A stretch of 64,000 nt of DNA from Astragalus membranaceus. Taxonomy: Eukaryota; Streptophyta; Magnoliopsida; Fabales; Fabaceae. Positions within the stretch are counted from its first letter, which is position 1. Each line of letters begins with the position of its first letter. Below the pieces are notes generated by a model. That model did no database searches and was not told where the DNA came from. It saw only the letters and a program-made list of their open reading frames with translations. The DNA lies in contig CM076849.1 in NCBI GenBank assembly GCA_039519185.1, positions 85,213,701 through 85,277,700 on the forward strand. Direction: 5' to 3'. Below, one piece after another: positions 1 to 10,849 of the stretch. The position numbers and the translations under genes are program-made.

Positions 1-1320
1 CCACATGGGGCCGTGAATCGGCTGATGTGTTCCATTGTAGACATACCATCGTCCCCGGAAAACGTAGCGAAATCAAGTGATTTGAATCCTCTAGGCATAG
101 GTACCAACTTGTCCACCCACTTGGGGTAAGGTTTCCTGTACACCGGTCTGTCGAGCGTTTTCAACTGCACACCGAAGAACTTCTTGATGGTGTCAGCTAT
201 TAGATTTGGGTCCAGGAGTTGGGGCCCCGATGGTCTATCAGGTGGAGGAATTGTTCGCCACATTGTAGCTAGGGGACCCTGCGCCCCTGGTTACCCAGGC
301 ATCACTTGGGCCAAGATAACAGAGCTAGTTCCTGGTATAGGTGCCTCATTGCCTCGGTGAGGTGGAAACTGGTTCCATGGCTGCTCTACCGGGGTACCAT
401 TCATCTGTGTTTGTAAATAAGAACCCGCTAGGTAGGTACCGAGTGCTCCGGAGTCGGCTGACTGGGAGGTAGGCTTGTCTAGCCAGGTGGGTTCTGGACC
501 CATGGCTGCTGACTCGGGCAATATCCACTTGTCCTGCCAATCCCAGATTCTGGGGTGAAGGCTTGCTCCCTGCGTAGGCCGGATTGTTAGCCGCGGTAGA
601 ACATCCATAGGATGATCCTTGCGGCAAACGCATCAAGCCTACGGCCTCAGGCGGCCTTCTGGCCAATTGCACTTGTCCCTATTGAAGAGAAGTCGTGTTA
701 GTGACATTCGCCATAAACTGCCCCCCAGTGTTGGCAGTGGCAAAAGTACCAGGCTGTGGAACTACATGAGTAGGATTTACCTGATGAGAGAACGCCTGCT
801 GAGGCCCAAACATGCTCTCACTCGGTGGACACTGTTGCATGTTCCCTATTTGGGTATAGGAAGATACCTGCTGAGGTCCAACCAGGTTGATGTATGGTAA
901 GGTCTGATGCGTGGCTCCCAGAGAATTATGTTGTCCTCCCTGTGATTGGCCGGGGAAAACGGGGTTTATGGTGATACTAGCTTGCGTAGCGCGCCTCTAT
1001 TACAATTTCTTGGCTTGCTGCACCTCGTTGTGAACCATAGGTTTCACTATGTCAACCAATTGTTGGGACACTTGGTACATTATGTGATGTGTCCCCATGT
1101 CGATTTGTTGCCGATTGAATATGTGATCCTGACCACGGGCTCCTCATCTTGGTGGGGTGGTTCATTCGAATCAGCAGTAACTGTTAAGGTAGTATTCCCC
1201 GAGACACTTACTGGCTCCGTGATCTTAGCCTTGGAGGCATTTCCCTTTTTTGACGCCGAATGTAGCTCCATACTTAGGTTTCTGCCGGAGCGCATGTGCA
1301 TACGCCAACAATAATCTAGT
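1..1320 (-). pseudogene. gag: Tat-lineage Ty3/gypsy gag, N-terminal part (runs off window)
   Basis: Minus-strand gag of a long terminal repeat retrotransposon. It encodes the structural protein that would package element RNA in cytoplasmic particles. The proline- and glutamine-rich N-terminal region matches, block by block, the second gag at 47147-49399; base 1 here corresponds to about 47803 there. The likely N-terminus lies near 1315, shortly inside the primer-binding site, and begins with a Met-His-Met-Arg stretch rich in Ser and Arg. The reading frame is split into several overlapping short ORFs, so frameshifts and stops are present. The conserved retrotransposon gag domain and pol would lie to the left of the window. 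Homology to the internal copy is seen directly; assignment to Tat is from family knowledge. Confidence 0.8.
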
Positions 1321-1361
1321 CCAGGCGAATCAAACGTGATAGTTTGTTCACCCGTGCCTCT

Positions 1362-1378
1362 CCCACCGGGCGTGCCAA
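1362..1378 (-). other. Primer-binding site of the left Tat element
   Basis: On the minus strand the sequence TTGGCACGCCCGGTGGG lies four bases inside the LTR end. This position and sequence style fit the tRNA primer site used by Tat-type elements to start minus-strand DNA synthesis. The copy at 49400 has lost this site by deletion. Confidence 0.65.
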
Positions 1379-1382
1379 TTTT

Positions 1383-1663
1383 TGTTGTCGCCAAACTCTT
1401 AGGTCCTAGCCGTGGTTTCGGCCAGGGGTTTGGACAGTCTTTGATTCCTCTGTTCTTCGAGCGATTGCGTTGAGGAGGGAACTCTGCTCCCAAACTGTGG
1501 GTTTCCTAACCCCTCCAAAGAGCGTCAGGTTGGGTAGAGGGGACGCGAGGATTAGATTATCTATTAGCTAATGAATAAAAGTAAAGTAAAGCAAAGTGCG
1601 ATGAAGATAAAATGCGAGAAAAATAAGTTTTGTATTGATTGATTGTGTGTCTATACAAGTTAT

Positions 1664-1754
<91 letters not shown>

Positions 1755-2268
1755 CCTACCGCTGGATCAATTGAGGATCAACGCCTAATCTCGCTCGCAG
1801 CCCTAAGAAATCGGAGCCACTACCCACGATCCCACTAGCACGGTTAGTGGGGTGCCAAAACCTCTTTGTTACACTCCTCAAGGCTTCTCTCCTTCGCTTC
1901 AACTTCTCCCACGTTTTATCCACATGCCCTTCCTTGCCTTGCAAGCAAGTCTTCTTTGCCTCGGTCATATACCTCCTCGGCTGACCCTTACCCTCGGCCT
2001 GCAGCCATCGAGCTTAGGCTAACCGAGCTATTGTGGTCGAGGCACTCTATCCGTTGAGACGCTCTTCAGCTTTATCTGATGTCCTTCGAGCTCAATCCCT
2101 CCTCGGGGCGTTTACATTGTCTTTTACTTCGAGTCCCTTTCTTGAGATTGTTCCTTCGGCAAATATCTTCTATAAATTGTCAGGTGACTCGCCTCGGGGT
2201 CCTGGTCTCCCCTGAATTTTATTTTTCTACCCTCGGCCTACGACTGAATTTATTTTTGGGTGTTAACA
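1383..2268 (-). repeat. 5' LTR of the left Tat element
   Basis: An 886-bp LTR that on the minus strand starts TGTTAACACC and ends with ACA just before the primer-binding site. It is homologous over its length to the LTR at 9877-10733 and to the truncated LTR at 49400-49849. Those two share blocks that this copy lacks, for example around 2045-2080, so this is a different subfamily member. The first bases of right flank are CACCG; the matching duplication would be outside the window. A TC/TA microsatellite has expanded inside it. Confidence 0.85.
1667..1751. repeat. Compound (TC)n(TA)n microsatellite inside LTR
   Basis: About 27 TC dinucleotides run directly into about 15 TA dinucleotides. The homologous LTR at 9877-10733 has only a short TA run here, so the expansion is specific to this copy. 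Confidence 0.95.
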
Positions 2269-2900
2269 CACCGTTAAACAGTGTCTGATGTGGCTTTATG
2301 TGACTTTTTTTTTATGTTTATGTTGCAATTATTTTGGCTGACTCATTATTTTTAGTTAAAAATTAATTACATTTTCAAATTAAAAAAAGCCACATCTTCA
2401 TCTTCCCCAATTCTCTTCTCCTCCACTGAACCCTCCCTTTCCTCGACTCTCTTCTTTCCAACCACCCAACCCTCCCACACCTCCACGGAATTTGGGCTCG
2501 CCGGAAGGGCTATTATCTCAAAACCTTAATTCCATTAGAGCTTTTAACAGCAAAGGAAAAAACCCAAACTTTTCCTTGTTGATTTTTAGATCTATTTAAA
2601 AACGAACTCCAGATCTGTTTCATTTTGTATTTGTTCTTTTAGATCTGTTTCGTTTCATTTATGATTTGTTTCTGTACATTGAAGAAGATGAATTGCAACT
2701 ACTATTGAAGAAGACGATCTGGTTTCAATGTGCTGCCACATAAGCCATGTCAGCCACTTAAGCCTTTTTTTAACGGATGTAAACGAAAAATCAAAAAAAG
2801 AAAACGACTCAATGATTTTAAAAGTTAAGGGTTCTATTCGTTACCACGAAAACATAAGGGACCTAATCGAAAACAGAAAATATGTTAATGGACCTCAGAT
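2269..2900. repeat. Foldback (inverted-arm) element remnant
   Basis: Imperfect inverted arms near 2271-2310 and 2735-2785 both contain a CCGTTAAA block followed by GATGTGGC-type sequence. The interior is CT-rich and then carries repeated AGATCTGTTT segments. The general style resembles the element at 34104-35045. The left Tat LTR abuts the left arm at 2268, so the Tat element probably inserted into it. No coding sequence is supported. Confidence 0.4.
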
Positions 2901-3429
2901 GATATTTTCCCTAAAAAATGATGTGAAAATGTACACCAGTGTGACAGCTAGTAGCTTAATAATAACATGCAAGCAAAATGGGGTCACATTCGCTTTCTAC
3001 TTCCATCTCTTTCTATTGTGTTTTCCAGATGTTGATACCTTTTCTGGTTTCTAGTTTAGGGAAACCATGTTTTGAGGAAGATGGGAGTCCAACGACTAAT
3101 CTTTCACAAAATTACAGGGACAAAAATGTCGTGTTTTTGAAACTTCAAGAAAACGTTTACTAAAGGACTAAATTGGGTCAAAAATATGAAAATGTGTCGC
3201 TTGACGTGTCACATGTGAAAGGTTAAATAGCTGATTTAACATTGAATGGACGGAGGGACTAACTTGTCCCTATGTGAAAATGTTAGGGACTAATTTGTCC
3301 CTAAAAGTTGCTAGAACCAATTTGTCCCGTAAGCAAATTTTCAGAGACGAAATTGAGCCTTTATTCTTTATAAAATTTTGGAAACTAAATTCGCTAATAT
3401 CTCAAAGCCCTCTTAAATTTGGCTTCTTT
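2901..3429. other. AT-rich spacer with 'gggactaa..tgtccc' repeat motifs
   Basis: No gene is seen. Short repeated blocks such as GGGACTAA and TTGTCCC around 3110-3360 resemble the arms of legume Mutator-type miniature elements, but no ends or target duplication could be fixed. Confidence 0.4.
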
Positions 3430-3530
3430 AACCAACTAGGGTTGATCCAAGTGGTAACTAGACTTGGATCCCACCCCAAAGTCTCGGGTTGGAACCACTT
3501 GGACCAATATAAAAACAAAGCCTCATGCTT
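3430..3530 (+). repeat. tRNA-like SINE fragment
   Basis: An A-box-like stretch (GATCCAAGTGGTAAC, near 3443) is followed about 50 bases later by a B-box-like stretch (CTCGGGTTGGAACC, near 3482). This spacing matches an RNA polymerase III internal promoter of a tRNA-derived SINE. No poly(A) tail or target duplication was identified, so it may be a decayed copy. Confidence 0.4.
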
Positions 3531-3740
3531 TTCCCACTCCCCCTACTCACCACACACTCCCAAACCTCAAATATTCCAATTTTACCATCACGTGGAATAC
3601 GCTCCCAAACCTCCTAACGTAGTGTTTTTGACGGGTTCGGTACAAGAGCACCGAACAAGTTCGGCCCCTAAGCACCGAATAGGATGTACTCACATAACAA
3701 CCAATCCGTGCATTCGATGAAAAATTATAAATATTGGCAA

Positions 3741-4030
3741 TCCTGCTTTAACAAGTAATAAGTTGTTACAAGCATCAAAGCCACATGGATTCTTCAAAGG
3801 TGAGCCACAAAGACCAGGATTGCCGTGGGTAATGACCCATTGAAGAAATTTTGAGATAAATCTAGAGTTTGAATGTACCTGACGTTCTGAATCTCATTAG
3901 GAAGTGACCCAGAAAATGAATTGTCATAAAGCACCAAATTTTGAAGTACCTAAGCTTGAAAGAGCTGAGAAGGCAAACTTCCATAAAGCTTTGACATGAC
4001 GAAGCTGGGAAAGAGATCCAGAAAGTTTCC
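3741..4030 (-). pseudogene. LRR receptor-like kinase ectodomain fragment
   Basis: Reading the minus strand gives two consecutive leucine-rich repeats with the core LVLYDNSFSGSLPNEI followed by LDLSQNFFNGSLP, then the segment GNPGLCGSPLKNPC. That last motif is typical of the end of the ectodomain of plant LRR receptor-like kinases, close to the ZAR1/At2g01210 type as recalled from family knowledge. In intact relatives several further repeats separate these blocks, so the fragment has an internal deletion of roughly 100 codons, and it also has an in-frame stop and no kinase domain. It lies between repeats containing GGTACGG or GGTTCGG (3623-3680 and 4030-4225), so it may have been captured by a transposon. 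It is not a functional gene. Confidence 0.7.
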
Positions 4031-4225
4031 TCAGGTACGGTAGTGATGCATCGTACTTGTAAAAAATGTGATTTTAACAGGTACGGTACTGTAGCACCGA
4101 ACCGGTACGGTACTTTAGTACTATACCTATTAAAAATCCTGGAAAGGTCAGTATTTGGCAAAAGTTGTGATTTTGACAGGTACGGTGTTGTAGTACCGTA
4201 CTGGTTCGGTGCTACAGTACCACAC
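4030..4225. repeat. Two-copy direct repeat with GTACCG palindromes
   Basis: Two related units begin with a TGTGATTTTRACAGGTACGG block near 4057 and 4165 and contain alternating GGTACGG and CCGTACC/CACCGAACC arms. A similar block on the other side of the LRR fragment (3623-3680) suggests these are the ends of one mobile element. Its superfamily is unknown. Confidence 0.5.
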
Positions 4226-4639
4226 CCGTTAAATTTCAGGGAAAAAATGGGACGCGCTTGGAAGTTTTTTATTCATTATTGGTATTTTGGGAAAAGCATG
4301 GGCCAAAAAAAATTGGCTTCTTTGTTTCTCCATAATCCTAAAACCTTCATTCTTCTCTTTCTCTTATTTCCCGAACCCTCAATCGCCCTTATCAAATGTT
4401 ATATGGTGTGTTTGGATTGGTGGTATGGGATGGAATGGAGTGGAATGAAATGGAATGATTTAATGGTCAATTGTTTGGGTATTTAAAAATGGGATGGAAT
4501 GGAATGGTAAGTGATGGAATCCATTCCCTTACTTACCCTCAATTTTCTTCCCCTCCAGTTTGGGAGGAATGGGATGGAATGAGTTCTTCTAATTATGATA
4601 TTACTGTTTTGTCCCTGTTTGTTAATTTCTGATTATTTC
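4226..4639. other. Spacer with GGAATGG-rich repeat
   Basis: No gene. From about 4400 to 4590 there are many copies of ATGGAATGG and related sequence around a GTGTTTGGATTGG block, a pattern common at plant miniature elements. Ends could not be placed. Confidence 0.35.
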
Positions 4640-6835
4640 TAATTTTGGCTAGTAGGATGAAGAGGATGTTGCCCAATATCATTTATAATTGCCAATCAGC
4701 ATTCCTTGGTGGTAGACAAATTTTGGATGGGTTGGTGGTTGTTAATGAGCTGGTGGATTATGCGAAGGGAAGTATGGAAGAGTGCTTGATGTTTAAGGTT
4801 GACTTTGAGAACGCATACGATTCAGTGCCGTGGGATTTTTTGCTCTATATGTTGTCTAGAATGGGTTTTCGGCAACGGTTGATTTCTTGGATGAAGTCGT
4901 GTATCTGTACTAGTTCCATGTCAGTTCTAGTGAACGGTAGCCCAACTCAAGACTTTAAAATCCATAGAGGTTTGAGACAAGTGGATCCATTGTCACCTTT
5001 TCTTTTTCTTATAGCGGCTAAAGGTTTGACGGCTTTGGTGTATAAAGCGGTGGAGATTGGAGCCTTCCATGGTTATTCCATTAATAACGATTTGAGCTTT
5101 CCCATAATGCAATTTGCCGCGACACGATGTTGTTGGGAAAGGCTACGTGGGATAATCTTTGGAGCATTAAGTCTATTCTAAGATCTTTTGAACTAGTGTC
5201 CGGTTTGAAGGTCAATTTTCACAAGAGCAAGCTTATTGGTGTTAATATTGCAGATGGTTTCTCAGATATTTCTTCTACTTTTCTACATTGTAGAACGGAG
5301 TTCATCCCTCTTAAGTTTTTGGGGATTCCAATAGGAGCTAATCCGCGAAGGGCATCAACTTGGAGACTCGTTCTTGATATGCTCAGAAAGAGATTATCAT
5401 TGTGGAAAGGGCGAACTTTATCCATAGTTGGCCGGGTAACTCTCATCAATTCCGTTTTGAACAGTATACCTCTTTATTTCTTTTCTTTCTATAAGGCTCA
5501 GAAGGTGGTTATTAAGACTATGATAAAAATTCAAAGGGATTTCCTGTGGGGTATCAAAGATGGAGAGGGTGGCATGTATTGGGTGGCGTGGGATAGAATC
5601 TGTCAACCGAAGAAAACGGGTGGTCTCGGTATTAAAACTTTAGAGTTATTCAACGCAGCTCTATTATCCAAGTGGAAGTGGAGGGCTTTGGTGGATTCTA
5701 ATGCTAGTTGGAGGGGATTGTTATTACATAGATATGGGGATTTTGCTTCAGCTTTTATTCACGACTCTCTACAGCGCTCTAACCGAAGGTCGCCGGGTTC
5801 AATTTGGTGGCGGGATTTGATCAATTTGGATACTATGTTCACTACTTCAGGTCGGTTTGCGTCTTGTGTGAGAAGAGGTTTGGGAGATGGCTCTTTAGTT
5901 AACTTTTGGAAGGACCATTGGTTAGGTATTGAACCTTTAAATATAGTGTTTCCATATCTGTTTGCTGGCTGTGAGCAGCAGCAAGTTACTGTAGCGGAAA
6001 TTGGTTTTTGGAGTGCTGGGAAATGGAATTGGAGGGAGCCTTGGTTGCAGCATATTGATCCGGTTTGTGCAGCTGAAGCTAATAATTTGCACGTTATTCT
6101 TCTAGATGTTGAGCCTGTTCAAGCCAAGACTGATTCTTGGATTTGGCCACTGGATCCATCGAAACAATTTTCAGTAAAAATTTTTATCAGCTGCTGGTTG
6201 GCATCGGTCCAACAGTTGTTTTCACTTCCGGTTCACCTAGTGTCTCAGCAGATTTATGGGAAACAATTACTCCAACAAAAGTTACAATTTTTGATTGGCG
6301 TTTGTTGCACGACTCGCTGTCTACGCGTGCTCAATTGCTTCGCAGAGAGGTTCTTATTGCGGAAGATACAGCACTATGCCCTTTGTGCTATCAAACCCAT
6401 GAAGATGTATATCATTTGTTCATGACATGTGCTTTTGCCAAAACTGTTTGGAGGGCGTGTTTGCACTTGGCTTGGAGTTGATTATGTTGATACTTTGTGC
6501 GTGGAAGGTCATTTTCAATGGTTTGGACAGGTTTGCAAGGGGAGGAAACCAAAAAGAACAAATTTTTTGTTTTGGTTGACAACTTGTTGGAGCATCTGGA
6601 TATCCCGGAATGACGTTGTTTTCAAGAACGAGGAGGCGAATGTTGACCTTGTGCTTAATCGCATCAAAAGCTTAATGTGGAGTTGGTTTGTTTACAGACT
6701 GGGTTGTAATTCTAAATTGTCAATTTTATCTTGGTTGTCTAACCCACTCCAGTGCCTAAACAATTTGTAACCTTTTGATGTTGTTTGGGTTCGAGCACCC
6801 TTAGTCCTTCGTTAATGAATTATTGCTTAAAAGAA
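4640..6835 (+). pseudogene. 5'-truncated LINE, ORF2 (RT, zf-RVT, RNase H end)
   Basis: Non-LTR retrotransposon ORF2 remnant, whose product would reverse-transcribe element RNA at a nicked target. The reverse transcriptase part (4645-5181) shows FKVDFENAYDSVPWDFL with the first catalytic Asp, and GLRQVDPLSPFLF. The essential FADD motif is destroyed near 5115-5130 by a one-base loss, and the frame continues in another phase from 5127 (thumb and LKFLGIPIG motif). Another frameshift near 6180 leads into the zinc-binding reverse-transcriptase domain (CPLCYQTHEDVYHLF), and another near 6470 into the C-terminal tail ending LQCLNNL at 6770. A 3' untranslated tail ends around 6835 in TTATTGCTTAAAAG. 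The endonuclease and ORF1 are missing, as is usual for 5'-truncated insertions. Confidence 0.9.
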
Positions 6836-7075
6836 AATCACTATCACTATAATCAATATTTTCTACTGCTGGAACCTTCTCACATTTCGACTTTGCAAGA
6901 AGTCTAACTGAAGACGTTAAATACGGAAACCAATTGTCAAAGAGTAAATAAATTGATCCTGTAACTACCTATTTGCACCGAAACTAATGGAAATGGACTA
7001 TTTTAAACATAACAAAATAATGTGAAGAAAATGAATATATTCAATTCATTTGTAGACAAAAGAAAATTAAAGGCC
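6836..7075. other. Unassigned AT-rich spacer
   Basis: No convincing gene. The segment 6845-6905 can be read on the minus strand as a short open peptide, but nothing recognisable supports it. Confidence 0.3.
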
Positions 7076-7126
7076 TAGGTTGCCCTTTGATTAATTGTGG
7101 GTATTTTACCTTAATGATATGGAATC
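7076..7126 (+). repeat. Outer tip of left inverted arm
   Basis: The block around AATTGTGGGTATTTTA matches the reverse complement of 51330-51395. The match is then interrupted by the LINE at 7127 and resumes near 8663. Confidence 0.65.
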
Positions 7127-8660
7127 AATTTTGTTTTTGATAAGCAATAATTTCATTGAAAGGGAGCACAAGGGGGTGCCCAACCCTTACAATGGGGAAA
7201 AAGAAAAGGGGGGCTCCTCAAAACGTCCCTGAGCCAAAACCCATTGGGAAAAAGACTCAGAAAGGAAAAAGAGTACCTCGTACAATCTGCCCTACAGTGA
7301 GGACAACCAACCTAACCCACTGTTTCTCCCCCTACTAGATTACATATTGTTCAGACATTGTAGTGGATTAGACCACCACATTGAAATTGAAAAAGATGAG
7401 CTACAATTCGAACGATAAACACACCAACTCCAAGTTAAGCTTTTAAAGCGGGTTATTACTGCTTCGACACTTGGTTCCTCGTTCTTAAAGATAGTGCTAT
7501 TCTTTGCAAGCCAAATACTCCAGCAAGTTGTTAGCCAAAACATATGCTTGGTTCGCTTTGCCTTTTTACCATTGCATAAACGACCACAAGCTAGAAAGAG
7601 ATCAACAATATCCGAAGACAAATCAAAATAAAATCCGAGCCAATTCCGCATCTGCTGCCAAACAGCTTGCGCGAACCTGCAAGAAAAAACAAATGGTTGA
7701 CCGATTCTGAGATGTTGCCGCAAAGAGAGCAAGACGCCTCCTGCTCAGAGTATAGAACATTTCTGCGCAAAAGAGCGTCACGCACAGGCAGAGAGTTGAG
7801 AAACAGGCGCCAGCCAAAAACCACAACCTTCGACGGCACAATTGATTTCCACGATTCTCCCAAAAAATGCTGCAGGGCCGAATCATTGGAAGAAGCATCT
7901 GTGCATATCAGCTTTTGATAAAAAGACTTCACTGTAAAACACTTTGAATTATCGTGTGGCCACACCCAAGTATCTTGCTTCCCTCTAGTTGGCTGGATTG
8001 CTTGCAATATGCTGTCCAAAATCATCCCTTCAGATTTTCGAACTCGATCTTGATATTGATTCCATGGATTGAGCCATTTCCACGGCTCTTCAGTCCAATT
8101 ACCGAATTCAACAACAGTAAGTTGTTGTTGAACAACTCCAGCAAATAACAACGGAAACACCTTGAACAAAGGCTCAATGCCTAGTCATTGGTCCTTCCAA
8201 AAAAGGATCGATGCTCCATCACCCAAACCTCTTTTTGCACACCAAGCAAACCTCCTATACTCCTCTAAATTAACATCCAAGCCAATCAAATCTCTCCACC
8301 AAATCGAACCAACATTCCGAATAGAAATTCCTTCTAGCGAGTCGTGAATGAAACAAGAAGCAAAGTCCCCATATCTATACCGCAACAACCCACTCCAGCT
8401 CGCATCACAATCCGTCAATGCCCTCCATTTCCACTTGGTTAACAGAGCTATGTTAAATAGTTCAAGATTTTTAATACCGAGGCCACCCTCATTTTTTGGG
8501 TTGCACACTCTATCCCAAGCCACCCAAAACATTCCATTATCACCCTGTTTAATGCCCAAAGGCAGTCCCGCTGAATTTTAACCATCTTCTTTATAACCAC
8601 TTTCGGAGCTTTGTAAAAGGAAAACATGTAAAGAGGAATACTATTCAAGCACAATGTAAT
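7127..8660 (-). pseudogene. 5'-truncated LINE, ORF2 C-terminal part
   Basis: A second LINE of the same family as 4640-6835 but on the opposite strand. Minus-strand pieces read in order: 8654-8448 (thumb, LNSIPLYMFSFYKAPK), 8559-8185 (WVAWDRVCNPKNEGGLGIKN), 8169-7591 (zinc-binding domain with CSLCGNISESVNHLF) and 7732-7340 (tail ending LQCLNNM). At least three frameshifts separate them. The 3' end lies near 7127, where the minus strand reads ATTGCTTATCAAAAAC. It interrupts a host repeat whose uninterrupted relative is at 50130-51397. No clean target duplication was found; comparison suggests a short target deletion. Confidence 0.9.
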
Positions 8661-8662
8661 CC

Positions 8663-9250
8663 ACCAACTATTTCAAACGTTGAATTCTATTTTACATATG
8701 TTTTTTTGTTATTTGCATATTTACCCTCATATTCATTTAATGCGTTTTTATGTTTCCAATCAAAGAATTTAATGGGAATTTTGTTTCTAAATTCGAAAAT
8801 TTAAGCTTGAGTAAAATTGTAGTGAATGAGATTCGAACCCAAGACATTCTACACAAAAAGCATGCTCATTGCCACGTGACCAACTACCTTACATGTTATA
8901 AAGTTAAAATATCATACTTAAATATATATAGTTGTCTAATTTTCATTTAAATCAAAATGCAAAGCGAATTCAATAGTCATTTAAATAAGTTAAAAAAAAT
9001 TAAATAATATATTATAACATATGTGTGTCCGTTGTTGTAAATATGAATATTAGTACAATTTTGGTTTTTTTACTAAAATATAAAAACTTGATAAAATGCT
9101 AAAGTGGTAAATATATATTTAGTCACTACAAATATATTAGTTTTTGCTTTTAGTCCTTGTATTTTTTTTTTGTTTTAGTCTTTGCAAAAATATCATGTTT
9201 TGCTTTTTGTCCTTGTTTTGACTTAGTTACAACAAAATTTTTTTATATTG
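8663..9250 (+). repeat. Left arm of inverted repeat pair (with SINE-like boxes)
   Basis: This stretch aligns with the reverse complement of about 50190-51310, with indels and the MITE at 50391-50751 present only in the right copy. Shared landmarks are ACTATTTCAAAC, ATTTGCATATTTACC, CATTTAATGYGTTTTTA and TGCTTTTAGTCCTTGTATTTT. Within it (8808-8890, minus strand) there are an A-box-like TAGTTGGTCACGTGG and a B-box GGGTTCGAATCTC, so part of the repeat is tRNA-derived. Confidence 0.7.
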
Positions 9251-9309
9251 AAATTGGTCGAACTTTTAAAATTCGATTCATCACATATAAAGACTTGCTT
9301 GCCATAGTT

Positions 9310-9840
9310 AAATTTTTCGAGAAGAAAGGTCGAACATTTGTTGATTCATAATAAACTAACAAATCAAGTGAACTAATCATAGTTCAACTAATCGTAAGTT
9401 AATGCTCACTATATATAGTTCAATCAATCTAAATGAAAAGTCGAACCTTTGTTGTCCAATAAACCAACCACAACTCAGCTGATCACAACTTAATTCTCAC
9501 TGTAGTTCATTTGTTCTAGATAAAAGTTGAAACCTTTGTAGTTCAATGAACTAACCATAATCGATCTCAAGTTAATTCTCATTGTAGTTCATCCAATCGA
9601 GATGGATGGTTGAATCTTTGTAGTCTAATGAATAACCATCATTCAATTGATATCAAGACAATCCTCAATGTAGTTAATCAGATCTTAATGAAAGGCCAAA
9701 CCTTTATCGATTCAGAAGAAACTAATATAATTCGATTAATCATACAAAAAGTGTCGCATATTGTAGTTTAATCGTTTGAGAAGAAATGAAGAACATTTGT
9801 CGATTCAGAAGAAACTGACAAATTTCGACATGATCACTCG
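9310..9840. repeat. Degenerate tandem repeat, unit about 80-95 bp
   Basis: Five to six units recur, each with an AAAGTCGAACCTTTGT-like block, a run of AACCAACCA-like sequence, and a CTCACTGTAGTTCAT-like block. Starts are near 9320, 9435, 9520, 9602, 9688 and 9780. The units differ considerably, so the array is old. No gene is present. Confidence 0.65.
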
Positions 9841-9876
9841 TAAAGACTCGCTCATTTATAGTTTTTTATTTGTTAT

Positions 9877-10733
9877 TGTTGTCGTCAAGCTCTTATATCC
9901 TAGCCGTGGGATCGGCCAGAGATTTGGACAGTCTTTGATTCCTCTGTTCTTCAAGCAATTGCGTTGAGGAGGGAACTCTGTTCCTCAACTGTGGGTTTCC
10001 TAACTGCCCCAAAGAGTGTTAGGTTGGGTAGAGGGGACGCGAGGATTGGATTATCTATTGACTAATGCATGAAAGTAAAGTAAGAATGCGATAAAGATAA
10101 GATAAATTGCGAGAGAAAAATAGATTGTGTATTGATTGTTGTGTGTTTTTTTACAAGTATTATTTTCTATATATATACATAGGCCCTCGTCGGCCACTAA
10201 GCGAGCCAACATTTACCTACCGTTGGATCAACTAAAGATCAACCCCTAATCTCGCTCCTAGCTCTAAAAAATCGGAGCCACTACCCACGATCCCACTAGC
10301 ACAGTTAGTGGGGTGCCAAAACCTCTTCGCTCCACTCCTCAAGGCTTCTCCTCTTCGCTTAACCTTGCTCCCACGTTTTGTCCACGTGCCTTTCCTTGCT
10401 TCCCAAGCAAGTGTTTTTTACCTCGTCCATACACTTCCTCGGCTGATCCTTATCCTCGGCCTGCAGCCATCAAACTTAGGTTAACCGAGCTATTGTGGCC
10501 GGGGCACTCTATCAGCTAAGACTTGCTTTTCCTCGGCCTTATCCATTATCCCTCGAGCTCAATACCTCCTCGGGGCATTCATATTATCTTTTGCCTCGAC
10601 CTCCCTTCTTTGAGATTTCCCCTTCAGCAAATATCTATTCGAAATTGTCATGTGGTTTGCCTCGGTGCCCTGATCTGTTCTTAACTCTGACCTTCAGCCC
10701 TCAGCCTATAACCTTATTTCTTGAGTGTTAACT
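9877..10733 (-). repeat. 3' LTR of the internal Tat element
   Basis: An 857-bp LTR homologous to 1383-2268 and, more closely, to 49400-49849. In the first 230 aligned bases with the latter I count about 14 mismatches and two indels. The flank 9872-9876 is GTTAT, and the base run after the partner LTR is ATTAT, a four-of-five match consistent with a mutated 5-bp target duplication. A purine-rich stretch (minus strand AAAAAAGGAGGC, 10738-10749) next to its inner end fits the polypurine tract. Confidence 0.8.
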
Positions 10734-10737
10734 ATTG

Positions 10738-10749
10738 CCTCCTTTTTTG
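10738..10749 (-). other. Polypurine tract of the internal Tat element
   Basis: On the minus strand AAAAAAGGAGGC lies immediately 5' of the 3' LTR, where plus-strand DNA synthesis would be primed. Confidence 0.5.
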
Positions 10750-10849
10750 TGCTGTCATATGGCCGCGGGGACGTGACTGATGGTACAAAAACCCTTGATG
10801 TGACGATTGAGGCGGCTAACTGCCCCTATGTGTCACTTGGTGGTTCGCG

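Noticed and set aside
1635..1838. ORF with Ser-Leu and Ile-Tyr repeats
   Set aside because: It is the translation of a (TC)n(TA)n microsatellite inside an LTR.
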